In this document: positions 43,770-52,794 of the stretch, piece by piece | Position numbering within the stretch: the first letter of the stretch is position 1 | Layout of the letters: each line of letters opens with the position of its first letter | NCBI GenBank assembly: GCA_047602125.1 | Contig: JASGIB010000001.1 | Location: forward strand, 2,232,001 to 2,296,000 | Reading direction: 5' to 3' | DNA from: Pseudoluteimonas sp047602125 | Lineage (GTDB): Bacteria; Pseudomonadota; Gammaproteobacteria; Xanthomonadales; Xanthomonadaceae | DNA: 64,000 nucleotides | Notes under the pieces: generated by a model | What the model saw: only the letters and a program-made list of their open reading frames with translations | The model's database searches: none | What the model was told of the DNA's origin: nothing | Position numbers and translations under genes: made by a program

Positions 43770-44291
43770 ATGAACAAGCGTTTGGCGGCGTTGGCGGGTT
43801 GCTCGATCGTATGCATTGGCGCATTGGCCAACGCCAATGCCGCTACCAGTTCCAAGAACATGATCGCGAATCCGGCCGGCGTCTGTCAGTTGAGTACACC
43901 GACCATCGATTCCAAGGTCAGGCCGAAGGCGACCGCCTACAACAACGAGGGGACGACGAATGTTTTCGTCATTTGCGGGCTCACGAACCCCGCGTCGGTG
44001 GATGGTGGTGCATCAATTGTTTTTCTGGGAGCCAAATCCCTGGACGGCGCCACCCATAGCCTGACCTGCACCGCTGTCAATGGGATCGGTACGGTAGATG
44101 TCCAGCAGTATGTGTCCAAGACGATCACGGTTCCCGCCACCTATTTCGGGGAAATCGATTGGGCGCCGGCAGATTTTGGCGGCAGCAGCACCATTCCCAG
44201 CAGCCGAACCATGTCGGTTACATGTACGCTGCCACCGAATGTCGGTATCAACGCAATCGGCCAGAATTACTTATTCGATATCGGATCCTGA
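43770..44291 (+). CDS. Secreted protein of unknown function
   Basis: 173 residues, not recognised. A signal peptide (MNKRLAALAGCSIVCIGALANANA) is cleaved around residue 24. The mature part is about 150 residues of likely beta-structure, with four cysteines (in GVCQLS, FVICGLT, SLTCTAV, SVTCTLP) that could form two disulfides, and no lipobox or anchor. Base composition is noticeably less G/C-rich than its neighbours. GGAGAA lies just before the ATG at 43770, so the longer reading from 43734 is rejected. It forms its own unit between tRNA-Pro and a bidirectional terminator, a place where acquired genes often sit; acquisition is inference. Confidence 0.75.
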   Translation: MNKRLAALAGCSIVCIGALANANAATSSKNMIANPAGVCQLSTPTIDSKVRPKATAYNNEGTTNVFVICGLTNPASVDGGASIVFLGAKSLDGATHSLTCTAVNGIGTVDVQQYVSKTITVPATYFGEIDWAPADFGGSSTIPSSRTMSVTCTLPPNVGINAIGQNYLFDIGS

Positions 44292-44316
44292 AGCGACAAT
44301 ATCCCGAGGCAACACG

Positions 44317-44343
44317 AAAAAGCCCGTTTTCACGGGCTTTTTC
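44317..44343. terminator. Bidirectional intrinsic terminator
   Basis: AAAAAGCCCGT (44317-44327) pairs with ACGGGCTTTTT (44332-44342) around a TTTC loop. It can end both the secreted-protein transcript and dxs, whose stop is at 44358 on the minus strand. Confidence 0.9.
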
Positions 44344-44357
44344 TTTGGCCACGGGAT

Positions 44358-46283
44358 TCAGCCAGTCGCGCTGCGCGCGCTTTGCATTTGCGAAAGCTCC
44401 GGCCAGCGCTTCAGCACAGCATTGCGAATGCCTGCCACATCCAGCCCGGCTTCGGCCAGCAGGTCTTCGCGGCTGGCGTGGTGCTGGAACGCGTCCGGCA
44501 GGCCGAGGTGCAGGATCGGCAGCTGGATGTTTTCGTCGGCGAGCAGTTCGGCGACGCCGGAACCCGCGCCGCCGGCGACGACGTTGTCCTCGAGGGTGAC
44601 GAAGCCTTCGTGCGTCTTCGCAAGTTCGAGGATGAGCGCGCGATCCAGCGGCTTGACGAAGCGCATGTTGGCGACGGTCAGGCCGAGTTCCTCGCCGACT
44701 TTTTCCGCGGCGGGTACGATGGCGCCGAAGGCCAGCAACGCGATGCGCGATCCGCGCCGGCGCAGTGCCGCCTTGCCGATCGGCAGCATGTCGAGCGTCG
44801 GCTGCACGGCGACGCCGGGACCGGTGCCGCGCGGGTAGCGCACCGCGGCCGGACCCTGGTATTCGAAGCCGGTGCTGAGCATCTGCCGGCATTCGTTTTC
44901 GTCGGCCGGGGCCATCACCACCATGTTCGGCACGCAGCGCAGGTAGGAAAGATCGAGGTTGCCCGCGTGGGTCGCGCCGTCCGGGCCGACCACGCCGCCG
45001 CGGTCGATGGCGAACAGCACGTCGAGTTTCTGGATCGCGACGTCGTGCACGAGCTGGTCGTAGGCACGTTGCAGGAAGGTCGAGTAAATCGCGACGACCG
45101 GCTTGGCGCCTTCGCAGGCCATGCCCGCCGCCAGCGTCACCGCGTGCTGTTCGGCGATGGCGACGTCGAAATAGCGATCCGGATATTCCTTGCTGAAGCG
45201 CACCAGGCCCGAGCCTTCGCGCATCGCCGGCGTGATGCCGAGCAGCTTCGGGTCGGCCGCGGCCATGTCGCACAGCCAGTCGCCGAACACGTCGGTGTAG
45301 GTCGGCTTCTTCGCGCCCGGTTTCGACACGACGCCTTTTTCCGGATCGAACGGCGATACCGCGTGGTAGCCGATCTGGTCGCCTTCGGCGAGTTCGTAGC
45401 CCTTGCCCTTGGTGGTGATGACGTGCAGCAGCTGCGGGCCCTTGAGGGTCTTGAGCATCTTCAGCGTCTTCGCCAGCGCCTCGACGTCGTGGCCGTCGAT
45501 GGGGCCGGTGTAGTGGAAGCCCATTTCCTCGAACAGCGTGGACGGCACGAACATGCCCTTCCAGTGTTCTTCCCAGCGGCGTACGAAGCGCGCGGGGCCG
45601 CTGCTGCGCTTGTCGCCGAGGATCTTCTTGCCGCCTTCGCGGATCGCGTTCAGCGTCTTGCTGCCGGTCATGCGCCCGAGCATGCGGGTGAGGCCGCCGA
45701 CCGCCTCGCTGATCGACATGCGGTTGTCGTTGAGGATCACCAGCAGGTTCGGTTCCACATCCATGCCGCCGGCGTGGCCGAGCGCTTCCCAAGCCATGCC
45801 CGCGGTCATCGCGCCGTCGCCGATCACCGCCACCACCTTGCGGTCGTTGCCGGCGCGGGCGTTCGCGATGGCCATTCCGAGCGCGGCCGAGATCGACGTG
45901 GACGAATGCCCGACGCCGAAGGTGTCGTATTCGCTTTCCTCGCGCTTGGGGAAGGGCGCGACGCCACCGGCCTGCTTGACGCTGCGGATGCGGTCGCGGC
46001 GGCCGGTGAGGATCTTGTGCGGATAGGCCTGGTGGCCCACGTCCCAGACGATGCGGTCGTCCGGCGTGTCGTAGAGATAGTGCAGGGCCGTGGTCAGCTC
46101 GACCACGCCGAGGCCGGCGCCGAAATGCCCGCCGGACTGGCCGACGGATTCGATCAGGTAGGCGCGCAGCTCGTCGGCGATGGCGCGCAGTTCGGATTCG
46201 TCGAAGGCGCGCAGGTCGGCGGGGCTGTCGATGCGCGACAGGCGCGGATAGCGCCCGGCGTCGATCGGGGTCGGATCGGTCAT
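44358..46283 (-). CDS. dxs: 1-deoxy-D-xylulose-5-phosphate synthase
   Basis: A 641-residue thiamine-diphosphate enzyme that condenses pyruvate and glyceraldehyde 3-phosphate, the first step of the MEP isoprenoid pathway. The Mg/ThDP motif GDGAMTAGMAWEAL ends in LVILNDN; the N-terminal HFGAGLGVVELTTALHYLYDTP and WDVGHQAYPHKILTGR segments, the transketolase-like pyrimidine domain (FDVAIAEQHAVTLAAGMA) and the C-terminal domain are all present at normal length. It lies 39 nt after the pseudo-receiver gene on the same strand and may be cotranscribed with it. Confidence 0.97.
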   Translation of the reverse strand: MTDPTPIDAGRYPRLSRIDSPADLRAFDESELRAIADELRAYLIESVGQSGGHFGAGLGVVELTTALHYLYDTPDDRIVWDVGHQAYPHKILTGRRDRIRSVKQAGGVAPFPKREESEYDTFGVGHSSTSISAALGMAIANARAGNDRKVVAVIGDGAMTAGMAWEALGHAGGMDVEPNLLVILNDNRMSISEAVGGLTRMLGRMTGSKTLNAIREGGKKILGDKRSSGPARFVRRWEEHWKGMFVPSTLFEEMGFHYTGPIDGHDVEALAKTLKMLKTLKGPQLLHVITTKGKGYELAEGDQIGYHAVSPFDPEKGVVSKPGAKKPTYTDVFGDWLCDMAAADPKLLGITPAMREGSGLVRFSKEYPDRYFDVAIAEQHAVTLAAGMACEGAKPVVAIYSTFLQRAYDQLVHDVAIQKLDVLFAIDRGGVVGPDGATHAGNLDLSYLRCVPNMVVMAPADENECRQMLSTGFEYQGPAAVRYPRGTGPGVAVQPTLDMLPIGKAALRRRGSRIALLAFGAIVPAAEKVGEELGLTVANMRFVKPLDRALILELAKTHEGFVTLEDNVVAGGAGSGVAELLADENIQLPILHLGLPDAFQHHASREDLLAEAGLDVAGIRNAVLKRWPELSQMQSARSATG

Positions 46284-46322
46284 CCCGCTATTGTAAATCC
46301 GCCCCGTGTGGCGGGCGTGGAT

Positions 46323-47420
46323 TCAGCGTCCGCGCAGGCGCCCGAACAGGCCGCCGGGTTTCTGCGGCTCGGGCGAAGGCTCCGGTTCGCGCCAGGCCTC
46401 GGCATAGCCGGTGGCGAGGTTCGCGTTCACGAAATCCGCGATTTCCTCGATCCCCACGCCGCTGCCTTCCGCGATTTCGGCCAGCGTGGCTGGCGCCTTC
46501 ATCATCACCGTGGCGATGCGGAAGTGCTTGGGGAACTCGCGTTCGGTCTGCGGCCACTTGGTGAGGCGGTACTTGGCCTGCGGGTCGTAACCGGCAAGCA
46601 GGCTGCCGTGGCCGGCGACCAGTCCGGCGAACCATTGCAGCCGCGCCAGCGGTTGAGGTTCGCCCGCGGCCTTGGCCTGGGCCGGCCATTCGCTGGCCGG
46701 GACCATGGTGAATTCCTTGCGCTCCACGGTGCCGGAGATGGCATCGGCCAAGGGCTTCAACGCGGCCGGGCCGTGGTACTGGCGGTTGTCCGCGTCGATC
46801 AGCAGCGCCGGGCCGTCGCCGCGCTGGTAGCGGACGTAACCGCCTAGCGCACCGGGCGCCATCCAGTCGACGAAAACCGGATCGCGCTCCGGCACGACGG
46901 GTTCGGGGACCGCAGGCGGCGGGGCGGGTTCGGGGGGAGCGGGTGCCGAGGCCGGGATCGCGGCAACCGGTTCCACCATCGCCGGTGCCTGCTCTTCGTC
47001 GCGCCGGGCGACGGCTTCCTCCGGCAACTGGTCGGTCGGAGCGGGCGCAGGCGTTGCGCTGGCGGGCACGGTCGCCGGTTCGGCTGCCGCCGGCGCTTCC
47101 CTTTCGCCCGAGGCGCCCGGGACCTGGATGGACTGCAGCAGGGCCGTGACGCTCGCGGTGTCGAAGGGGCGCGCAAGGTGGTAATCGGCCTGGGTGCGGC
47201 TGGCGGTGGTGACGCCGATCACTTTCTTTCCGTTGGCATGCAGGCGGATCCAGCTCATCGGCCCGTACATGCTGTCCATGTCGACGAACACGAAGTCCGC
47301 GTCCTGGTCGCCGACCACGCGCCATGCGCCGCCGACCTGGCGGGTGGCTTGCAGCAGCGCTTCATTGAGTGCGGCGCCGGTCTGCGGATCCATGCCGGTC
47401 ATGCCGATGCTGTGGGCCAT
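46323..47420 (-). CDS. Pseudo-receiver protein of unknown function
   Basis: 365 residues, not matched to a named family. Residues 1-95 have the strand/helix rhythm of a receiver domain: an Asp in FVFVDMDS near the phospho-acceptor place and VIGVTTAS like strand 4, but LARPF where the conserved Lys-Pro should be, and the strand-1 acidic pair is absent. A Pro/Ala/Glu-rich linker covers about 100-180. The C-terminal part (185-345) has VRYQRGDGPALLIDADNRQYHG and a likely winged-helix segment (KAPATLAEIAEGSGVGIEEIADFVN). No signal peptide or membrane segment. The ATG at 47420 has GGGGGGA close upstream. A regulatory or scaffolding role is possible; no direct evidence. Confidence 0.7.
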   Translation of the reverse strand: MAHSIGMTGMDPQTGAALNEALLQATRQVGGAWRVVGDQDADFVFVDMDSMYGPMSWIRLHANGKKVIGVTTASRTQADYHLARPFDTASVTALLQSIQVPGASGEREAPAAAEPATVPASATPAPAPTDQLPEEAVARRDEEQAPAMVEPVAAIPASAPAPPEPAPPPAVPEPVVPERDPVFVDWMAPGALGGYVRYQRGDGPALLIDADNRQYHGPAALKPLADAISGTVERKEFTMVPASEWPAQAKAAGEPQPLARLQWFAGLVAGHGSLLAGYDPQAKYRLTKWPQTEREFPKHFRIATVMMKAPATLAEIAEGSGVGIEEIADFVNANLATGYAEAWREPEPSPEPQKPGGLFGRLRGR

Positions 47421-47507
47421 GCGTTTCCCCCCGGAAAGCACGGAGTGTAGCCGACGCCAGCGCAGGCACGCAGATGCGGGTCGGCACGTTCGTCCACCGC
47501 TGCCGAT

Positions 47508-48179
47508 TCAGTTGAAACGCGACTTTCGCTTGGGCAGGTGCGACTTCAGGAACGCCATCTGGTCGGCGAGTATGTTCCGGTTCGACAGGATCAAATGTTC
47601 GATCCAGCTCGGCCGGTAGGGCACCGCGAGCAGCGGCATGCTGGCCTGCTGCGGCGTGCGTCCGCCCTTGCGCGAATTGCAGTGGAAGCAGGCGGCGACG
47701 ACGTTTTCCCAATGGTCGCGGCCGCCCTGCGACAGCGGCATGACGTGGTCGCGGGTGAGTTGCTGGCGGTGGAATTCGCGGCCGCAATACAGGCACAGGT
47801 GCTGGTCGCGCGCAAACAGCGCGGCATTGGTCAATGCCGGCGTTGGATCGAGCGCCTGCGGCCGCGCATGGCCGCGCGCGGCGATGATCGGGTGCAGTTC
47901 CATCGAACTGTGTTCGCCGGTCGTGCGGCTGGTGCCGCCGTGCACCGTGAGGCAGGGATCGCCGAGGGTCCAGGCCACCGCGCCGCGCGCGTACAGGCAG
48001 GTCGCGTCCTGCCAGCTCATCCAGTCGAGCACACGGCCATGCGCGTCGAGCGAGAGCAGGCGCACTGCGTCGAGTCGCGCGGGCATGGCGTTCGGGAAGA
48101 CGAGGGGGGAAGCGTCCCGGGCCGGGTCCGCATCGGAACCGGCCTGCAGCAGGCGGAACTTCGCTCTGTCAGGCTCCAT
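47508..48179 (-). CDS. HNH endonuclease family protein
   Basis: 223 residues. The HNH fold is clear near residues 125-175: CLYCGREF supplies the first zinc CxxC, LTRDHVMPLSQGG holds the catalytic His, WENVVAACFHCNSRKG has the central Asn and second CxxC. The N-terminal 100 residues are ill-defined (RLLSLDAHGRVLDWMSWQDA). Proteins like this are common as single genes in proteobacteria, and their role (DNA repair, nicking or RNA processing) is unproven. Neighbouring genes do not suggest a restriction or phage context. Confidence 0.82.
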   Translation of the reverse strand: MEPDRAKFRLLQAGSDADPARDASPLVFPNAMPARLDAVRLLSLDAHGRVLDWMSWQDATCLYARGAVAWTLGDPCLTVHGGTSRTTGEHSSMELHPIIAARGHARPQALDPTPALTNAALFARDQHLCLYCGREFHRQQLTRDHVMPLSQGGRDHWENVVAACFHCNSRKGGRTPQQASMPLLAVPYRPSWIEHLILSNRNILADQMAFLKSHLPKRKSRFN

Positions 48180-48229
48180 TGGAACCCGAGTTTATACGCC
48201 TCGCATGACGGTTTGTGTAGGCCGTGCCG

Positions 48230-50020
48230 TCAGGCGTCGAACGCGCCCGCATCCAGCGCCATCAGCGGCGCGGGCCCCGATTCGATCGCCGCCTTGTGTT
48301 GCAGCGTGCGCGGCAGCAGGCGGGCGAAATGGAAGCGCGCGGTCTCGCGCTTGGCGTCCTTGAACGCCTGCGGTCGCGCCGAGGCATCCGCTGCGGCGAC
48401 GCTGCGCGCCCACCAGTAGGCCAGCGCGACGTAGCCGGAATAGAACAGGTAGTCGTACGCGGCGGCGCCGACCTCGTCCGCGTTCGCCATCGCGCGGCGG
48501 CCGATGTCGATGGTCAGTTGCTGCCATTCCGCGGACTTGGCGCGCAGCGGCGCGACGAATTCGGCGAGCGCGTCGTCGCCCTCGTGCTCGTTGCAGAACG
48601 CCTCGATCATGCCGAGGAACACGCGCAGGCCGGCGCCCTGCGCCTGGATGGTCTTGCGCCCCATCAGGTCCAGCGCCTGGATGCCGGTGGTGCCTTCGTA
48701 CAGCGTGGTGATGCGCGCATCGCGCGCCAGTTGCTCCATGCCGTGTTCGTGGATGTAGCCGTGGCCGCCGAAGCACTGCAGCGCGTGGTAGGTGCATTCC
48801 ACACCCCATTCGGTCAGGCAGGCCTTCACGATGGGCGTGAGGAAACCGAGCAGCGCATCGGCCTGCGCCTTTTCGCCGGCGTCCCGCGCGTGGCCGACGA
48901 CATCGACCAGCGATGCGGCGTGGTAGCCGAGCAGGCGTCCGCCTTCGACCAGCGCCTTCTGCGTCAGCAGCATGCGCCGCACGTCCGGGTGCACGACGAT
49001 CGGGTCGGCCGGCTTGTCCGGGAACTTCGCGCCGGTCAGCGAACGCGACTGCAGGCGTTCGCGCGCGTAGCGCAGCGCGTTCTGGTACGCGCGGTCGGCG
49101 AGCCCGAGGCCCTGCAGCCCGACCGCGAGGCGCGCGGTGTTCATCATCACGAACATCGCGACCAGGCCCTTGTTCGCCTCGCCCACCAGCCAGCCTTGCG
49201 CTGCGTCGAAGTTCATCACGCAGGTCGCCGAACCGTGGATGCCCATCTTGTGTTCGATCGATCCGCAACGCACGCCGTTGCGTTCGCCGGTGTTGCCGTC
49301 CTTGTCGATGCGCAGCTTCGGCACGATGAACATGCTGATGCCCTTGCTGCCCGCGGGCGCGTCCGGCAGCCGCGCGAGCACGAGGTGCGCGATGTTGCCG
49401 GCCATGTCGTGGTCGCCGGCGGTGATGAAGATCTTGGTGCCGCTGATCGAATACGTGCCGTCGCCGTTGGGCGCGGCCTTCGTTTTCAGCAGGCCGAGGT
49501 CGGTGCCGCAATGCGGTTCGGTCAGGCACATGGTGCCGGTCCATTCGCCGGACACCAGGCGCTTGAGGAAGACCTCGCGCTGCCACGAGTCGCCGTAGTG
49601 CAGCAGCGCCTCGGTGGCGCCGTGCGAGAGCAGCGGGAAATTGCCCCAGGACAGGTTCGCGGCGTCGATCATTTCCTTGATCGGCACGCCGACCGCGTGC
49701 GGCAGTCCCTGCCCGCCGAGTTCCGCCGGCGACACCAGCCCCGGCCAGCCGCCTTCCACGTACTGGCGGTAGGCATCGGCGAAGCCGGGAGGCGTCGCCA
49801 CGCTGCCGTCGGCCGGATCGAACCTGCAGCCGACTTCGTCGCCGACCCTGTTGAGCGGCGCGAGCACGCTTTCGTTGAAGCGCGCGCCTTCCTCCAGCAC
49901 CGCGTCGACGATGTCGCGCGATGCCTCGCCGAAGCCGAGCCTGGCGAACAGCGCGTCCGAATCGAGCACGTCGTACAGCGCGAAGCGGATGTCTTCCAGC
50001 GGGGCCTTGTAGCTGCTCAT
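48230..50020 (-). CDS. Acyl-CoA dehydrogenase (DmdC/AcdA-like)
   Basis: A 596-residue flavoenzyme, longer than the classic 380-residue acyl-CoA dehydrogenase because it carries the extra C-terminal domain of the DmdC-like group. Visible parts: TGTMCLTEPHCGTDLG, where FAD binds, the SISGTKIFITAGDHD strand, GIHGSATCVMNFD, QCFGGHGYIHEHGMEQLARDARITTLYEGTTGIQA with the catalytic Glu, and the trailing helical domain from about residue 470. It oxidises an acyl-CoA thioester to the enoyl-CoA, passing electrons to ETF; chain length is not evident. Single gene, with no beta-oxidation partners adjacent. Confidence 0.9.
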   Translation of the reverse strand: MSSYKAPLEDIRFALYDVLDSDALFARLGFGEASRDIVDAVLEEGARFNESVLAPLNRVGDEVGCRFDPADGSVATPPGFADAYRQYVEGGWPGLVSPAELGGQGLPHAVGVPIKEMIDAANLSWGNFPLLSHGATEALLHYGDSWQREVFLKRLVSGEWTGTMCLTEPHCGTDLGLLKTKAAPNGDGTYSISGTKIFITAGDHDMAGNIAHLVLARLPDAPAGSKGISMFIVPKLRIDKDGNTGERNGVRCGSIEHKMGIHGSATCVMNFDAAQGWLVGEANKGLVAMFVMMNTARLAVGLQGLGLADRAYQNALRYARERLQSRSLTGAKFPDKPADPIVVHPDVRRMLLTQKALVEGGRLLGYHAASLVDVVGHARDAGEKAQADALLGFLTPIVKACLTEWGVECTYHALQCFGGHGYIHEHGMEQLARDARITTLYEGTTGIQALDLMGRKTIQAQGAGLRVFLGMIEAFCNEHEGDDALAEFVAPLRAKSAEWQQLTIDIGRRAMANADEVGAAAYDYLFYSGYVALAYWWARSVAAADASARPQAFKDAKRETARFHFARLLPRTLQHKAAIESGPAPLMALDAGAFDA

Positions 50021-50081
50021 TGCCGATCCGTCCTGTCAAAATCCATGCCGCGAGTCTGCCCGCGCGGAATGGAGCGAAAAC

Positions 50082-50558
50082 TCAACGCAAGGCGCCGGGG
50101 ACCCCGGGGACCGGGCTCAGGCTGCTGTCGCGCTTCACGTCGAAGCTGCGCTGCTTCGATTTCTCCGGCGTGGCGCGCACGTTGCCGGACAGCGAGTAGG
50201 CGATGCCTTGCCCCGATGCGAGCGCGTTCGCCACCTGCAGCCGCGCCATCGCCTGCGGCTTCAGCGATACGTTGACGACGTTGGCCGATTCGGGGCCGAT
50301 GTCGAGCGCAGGTTGTGCCGACAGCGAACCGGCGTCCTGCCCGGCGACTGACAGCTTCAGGTCGACCGCGTCGAAGCGCATCGGGATGCTGCTGAAGTTG
50401 TTGATCCGCACCTCGATCGCCCAGTTGCCGTCCGCACCCACGGTCAACTGCTGGATGCCGACCGCGGGTTCGGACACGCGCCGCACGGGACCCGATGCGC
50501 AAGCCGCCAGCAGCAGGAGGACAGCCGCGCCCGCGGCCAGGCGAATGCGAAGCGACAT
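50082..50558 (-). CDS. LEA type 2 (WHy-domain) lipoprotein
   Basis: 158 residues. The signal peptide has a lipobox LLAAC at residues 16-20, so the protein is lipid-anchored, probably in the outer membrane. The body is one LEA-2 beta-sandwich with NWAIEVRINNFSSIPMRFDAVDLKLSV, the typical WHy-domain core. The family is linked to stress tolerance in plants and bacteria; the role here is unknown. GGAG lies 7 nt before the ATG. It may be cotranscribed with the M23 peptidase and L,D-transpeptidase genes upstream, all envelope proteins. Confidence 0.82.
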   Translation of the reverse strand: MSLRIRLAAGAAVLLLLAACASGPVRRVSEPAVGIQQLTVGADGNWAIEVRINNFSSIPMRFDAVDLKLSVAGQDAGSLSAQPALDIGPESANVVNVSLKPQAMARLQVANALASGQGIAYSLSGNVRATPEKSKQRSFDVKRDSSLSPVPGVPGALR

Positions 50559-50607
50559 GTCGGAACTCCGGATCGTCGGGGGGAAGACGATCTTACCCGC
50601 GCGGGCT

Positions 50608-51291
50608 TCAGTGCGGCTTGCCGCCGAGCAGGGGATACGGATTCACCGGCGCCGCCTGCCACCAGTGTTTTTCCGGCCCCAGCCGCGACACTTCGAAATG
50701 CAGGTGCGGCGCATCCGGGCTGGCGTTGCCGGTGGAACCGACGTAGCCGATCACCTTGCCGCGGCGCACGACCTGCTTTTCCGCCAGCCCATCGGCGTAG
50801 CGGTCGAGGTGGGCGTAGTAGTAGACCCAGGTCGAGGTCGGGTCGAACTCGTAGATCGTCAATCCGCCGAGTTTGCTGGTGAAGAGCTTTTCCACCGCGC
50901 CGTCGCTGGCGGCGAGCACCGGCGTGCCGCGCGGCGCCATGATGTCGATCGCGTCGTGTACGTGGCCTTCGCTGCGCGCGTCGCTGAAGGTATCGGTGAG
51001 TTGCCCGGCACGCACGCCGGCGACCGGCAACAGCAGGCCGGTCGGGCCGATGGCGGGGTCGTCGGCCGGCGACGTAGTTTGCGCGGGCGTCGAAACCGCA
51101 GTCGTTGCCGACGGTGCGATGGCCGTGGATGCCGAAGCGGTTTCGATCGACGCAATCGCCGTCGGCGCCGATGCGGCCGCGACAGGGGGCGAAGCGGAGG
51201 CCGGCGCATGCGGCCCGGCGCGATGCATCGCGAAGTAGATGAGATTGGCGCCGAGCAGCAATCCGGCGATGAACACGAGCAGGACGCGCAT
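50608..51291 (-). CDS. Membrane-anchored M23 (LytM-type) peptidase
   Basis: 227 residues. One N-terminal membrane helix (VLLVFIAGLLLGANLIYF) is followed by a long Ala/Ser/Thr/Pro-rich linker to about residue 110, then a LytM domain. Zinc-site motifs are present: HVHDAIDIMAPRGTP (HxxxD) and HLHFEVSR (HxH), with YYAHLDRY also typical. The enzyme should cleave peptide cross-bridges in peptidoglycan from the periplasmic face of the inner membrane. The ATG at 51291 gives the membrane segment directly. The adjacent L,D-transpeptidase suggests a small cell-wall remodelling group. Confidence 0.88.
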   Translation of the reverse strand: MRVLLVFIAGLLLGANLIYFAMHRAGPHAPASASPPVAAASAPTAIASIETASASTAIAPSATTAVSTPAQTTSPADDPAIGPTGLLLPVAGVRAGQLTDTFSDARSEGHVHDAIDIMAPRGTPVLAASDGAVEKLFTSKLGGLTIYEFDPTSTWVYYYAHLDRYADGLAEKQVVRRGKVIGYVGSTGNASPDAPHLHFEVSRLGPEKHWWQAAPVNPYPLLGGKPH

Positions 51292-51385
51292 CCATGGCCT
51301 CGCATGGTGTCGTTGCGATGCCGGGCATGGTCGGCATCGCGATTTCGGCGCGGCGTGAACGCGCGCCGTGCAACTGAACTGCGGT

Positions 51386-52675
51386 TCAGCCGGCAGGCGG
51401 TGGAGGTGGCGTCGGTTGTGGTTCCGCGGGTTGCGGCGCGGGTGCCGGCATCGCATCGACAGGCGGCGCGGGTGCCGTCGAAGGCATTGGCATCGCCTCC
51501 GCCGGTGGTGGAATCGTCGCGGGCACCGGCATGGTCGCATCCGCCGGCGTGGGTTCGGCGGTGGTGGCCGGTGCCGGGAGCGTGGCGGGCGTCGGCAAGG
51601 ACGGCTGCGCCGCGACCGGCGCGCGCAGCGTTTCCGGCGACGGCATCGTTTCGCTGATCAGCACCGGCGTGCCGGCGCCGACCGCGGCGGCGACCTGCAG
51701 CACGCTCCAGTTCGTCAGGCGGATGCAGCCGTGCGACTGGGTCTTGGAAATGCGCGAAGGCTCGGGCGTGCCGTGGATTCCAACGTGCGGTTTCGACAGG
51801 CTGATCCACGCCACGCCCACCGGATTGTTCGGGCCGGGCTGGATGGTCGCCTTGGAGTCGCGTGGATTGCCGTCCCAGAACAGCGCCGGGTTGTAGTGGT
51901 AGGTCGGGTTGCGCCACACGCCGCGGATGTCCCAGTCGCCGACCGGCAGCGGGTCGTGCACGCTGCCATAGGTGGCGGGGAAGCGCGCGTAGATGCGGCC
52001 GTCGTTGTCGACCAGGTTCACCGAGTAATCGTCGCCCAGCACCAGCACGCGGCTGGGTGCGGCGAGCGGCGCGGCGTCGATCTTCGGCACCAGCAGCTCG
52101 GTCCCGGCGACGAAGGCCTTGCCCGGATTGAGGCGGTGCAGCAGCGTGGGGCTGGAGTGGAAGCGCTCGCCGAGCATTTCGTCGAGGGAACCGTAGCCGA
52201 GCTTCTTCAATTTCGCCTTCGCCAGCATGCTGCCCGGCACGGAGACGTAGGGACCGGCGACGTCGGCATCGGTGAGGACATAGCGGTCGAGTGCGGGAGT
52301 CGCGTCGGCGTCGAGCGCGGCCCAGGTTGCATCGTCGAGCTTGCCGGAACCGGCAAGTCCGTTCGCGCGCTGGAACGCTGCGATGGCGCGCACGGTGTTG
52401 CTGCCATCGCCGGCGTCGATCTCGCCGGGCGAGAAGTGCGCGCGCTCGAGCAGGATCTGCGCGCGCAGCAGGCTGCGTTCGGGCGGCTGCCCGTCGACCA
52501 GCTCGATCGGTCCCGTATTCTTCGTCGCCTGCGGATTCGGCCGCGCCACCGGACGCAGCGGCTTGCCGTCCACGGCGCCATTGACGTTGCCGAAATCGAC
52601 GGCCGCCGCCCATGCGTTCGGCAATGCGCAGGCGAGCAGGGAAAAGGCGAGGAGGCGTCGAATGGGCGCGTGCAT
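51386..52675 (-). CDS. L,D-transpeptidase (YkuD domain) with Pro-rich tail
   Basis: 429 residues. A signal peptide ends at NAWA near residue 23. A peptidoglycan-binding-like region occupies about 50-110 (RAQILLERAHFSPGEIDAGDGSN). The YkuD catalytic domain follows, with HVGIHGTPEPS and SHGCIRLTN, where C317 is the nucleophile and the upstream His supports it. It should form 3-3 cross-links or attach proteins to peptidoglycan. The last 80 residues are almost only Pro, Ala, Thr and Glu, an unusual low-complexity tail that may span or contact the wall. The start at 52675 gives the best signal peptide; an ATG at 52708 would add 11 residues. Confidence 0.88.
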   Translation of the reverse strand: MHAPIRRLLAFSLLACALPNAWAAAVDFGNVNGAVDGKPLRPVARPNPQATKNTGPIELVDGQPPERSLLRAQILLERAHFSPGEIDAGDGSNTVRAIAAFQRANGLAGSGKLDDATWAALDADATPALDRYVLTDADVAGPYVSVPGSMLAKAKLKKLGYGSLDEMLGERFHSSPTLLHRLNPGKAFVAGTELLVPKIDAAPLAAPSRVLVLGDDYSVNLVDNDGRIYARFPATYGSVHDPLPVGDWDIRGVWRNPTYHYNPALFWDGNPRDSKATIQPGPNNPVGVAWISLSKPHVGIHGTPEPSRISKTQSHGCIRLTNWSVLQVAAAVGAGTPVLISETMPSPETLRAPVAAQPSLPTPATLPAPATTAEPTPADATMPVPATIPPPAEAMPMPSTAPAPPVDAMPAPAPQPAEPQPTPPPPPAG

Positions 52676-52745
52676 GTCCGGGGCGATCGTCGGCGGGATG
52701 GGAGTCATCCGGGCATTACGCGATGCGGGGCGTCGTCCGGACATG

Positions 52746-52772
52746 AAAAAACCCGCGCTGCGAGGCGCGGGT
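52746..52772 (-). terminator. Terminator of the tRNA-Phe transcript
   Basis: On the minus strand, CCCGCGC pairs with GCGCGGG and a run of T follows, 23 nt after the tRNA 3' end. It separates the tRNA from the L,D-transpeptidase gene. Confidence 0.85.
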
Positions 52773-52794
52773 CGGTTCGGTCGATTTTCCGGAG

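Noticed and set aside
47508..48179. HNH gene as part of a restriction or defence system
   Set aside because: No methylase, helicase or other defence gene lies nearby; the neighbours are housekeeping and envelope genes.
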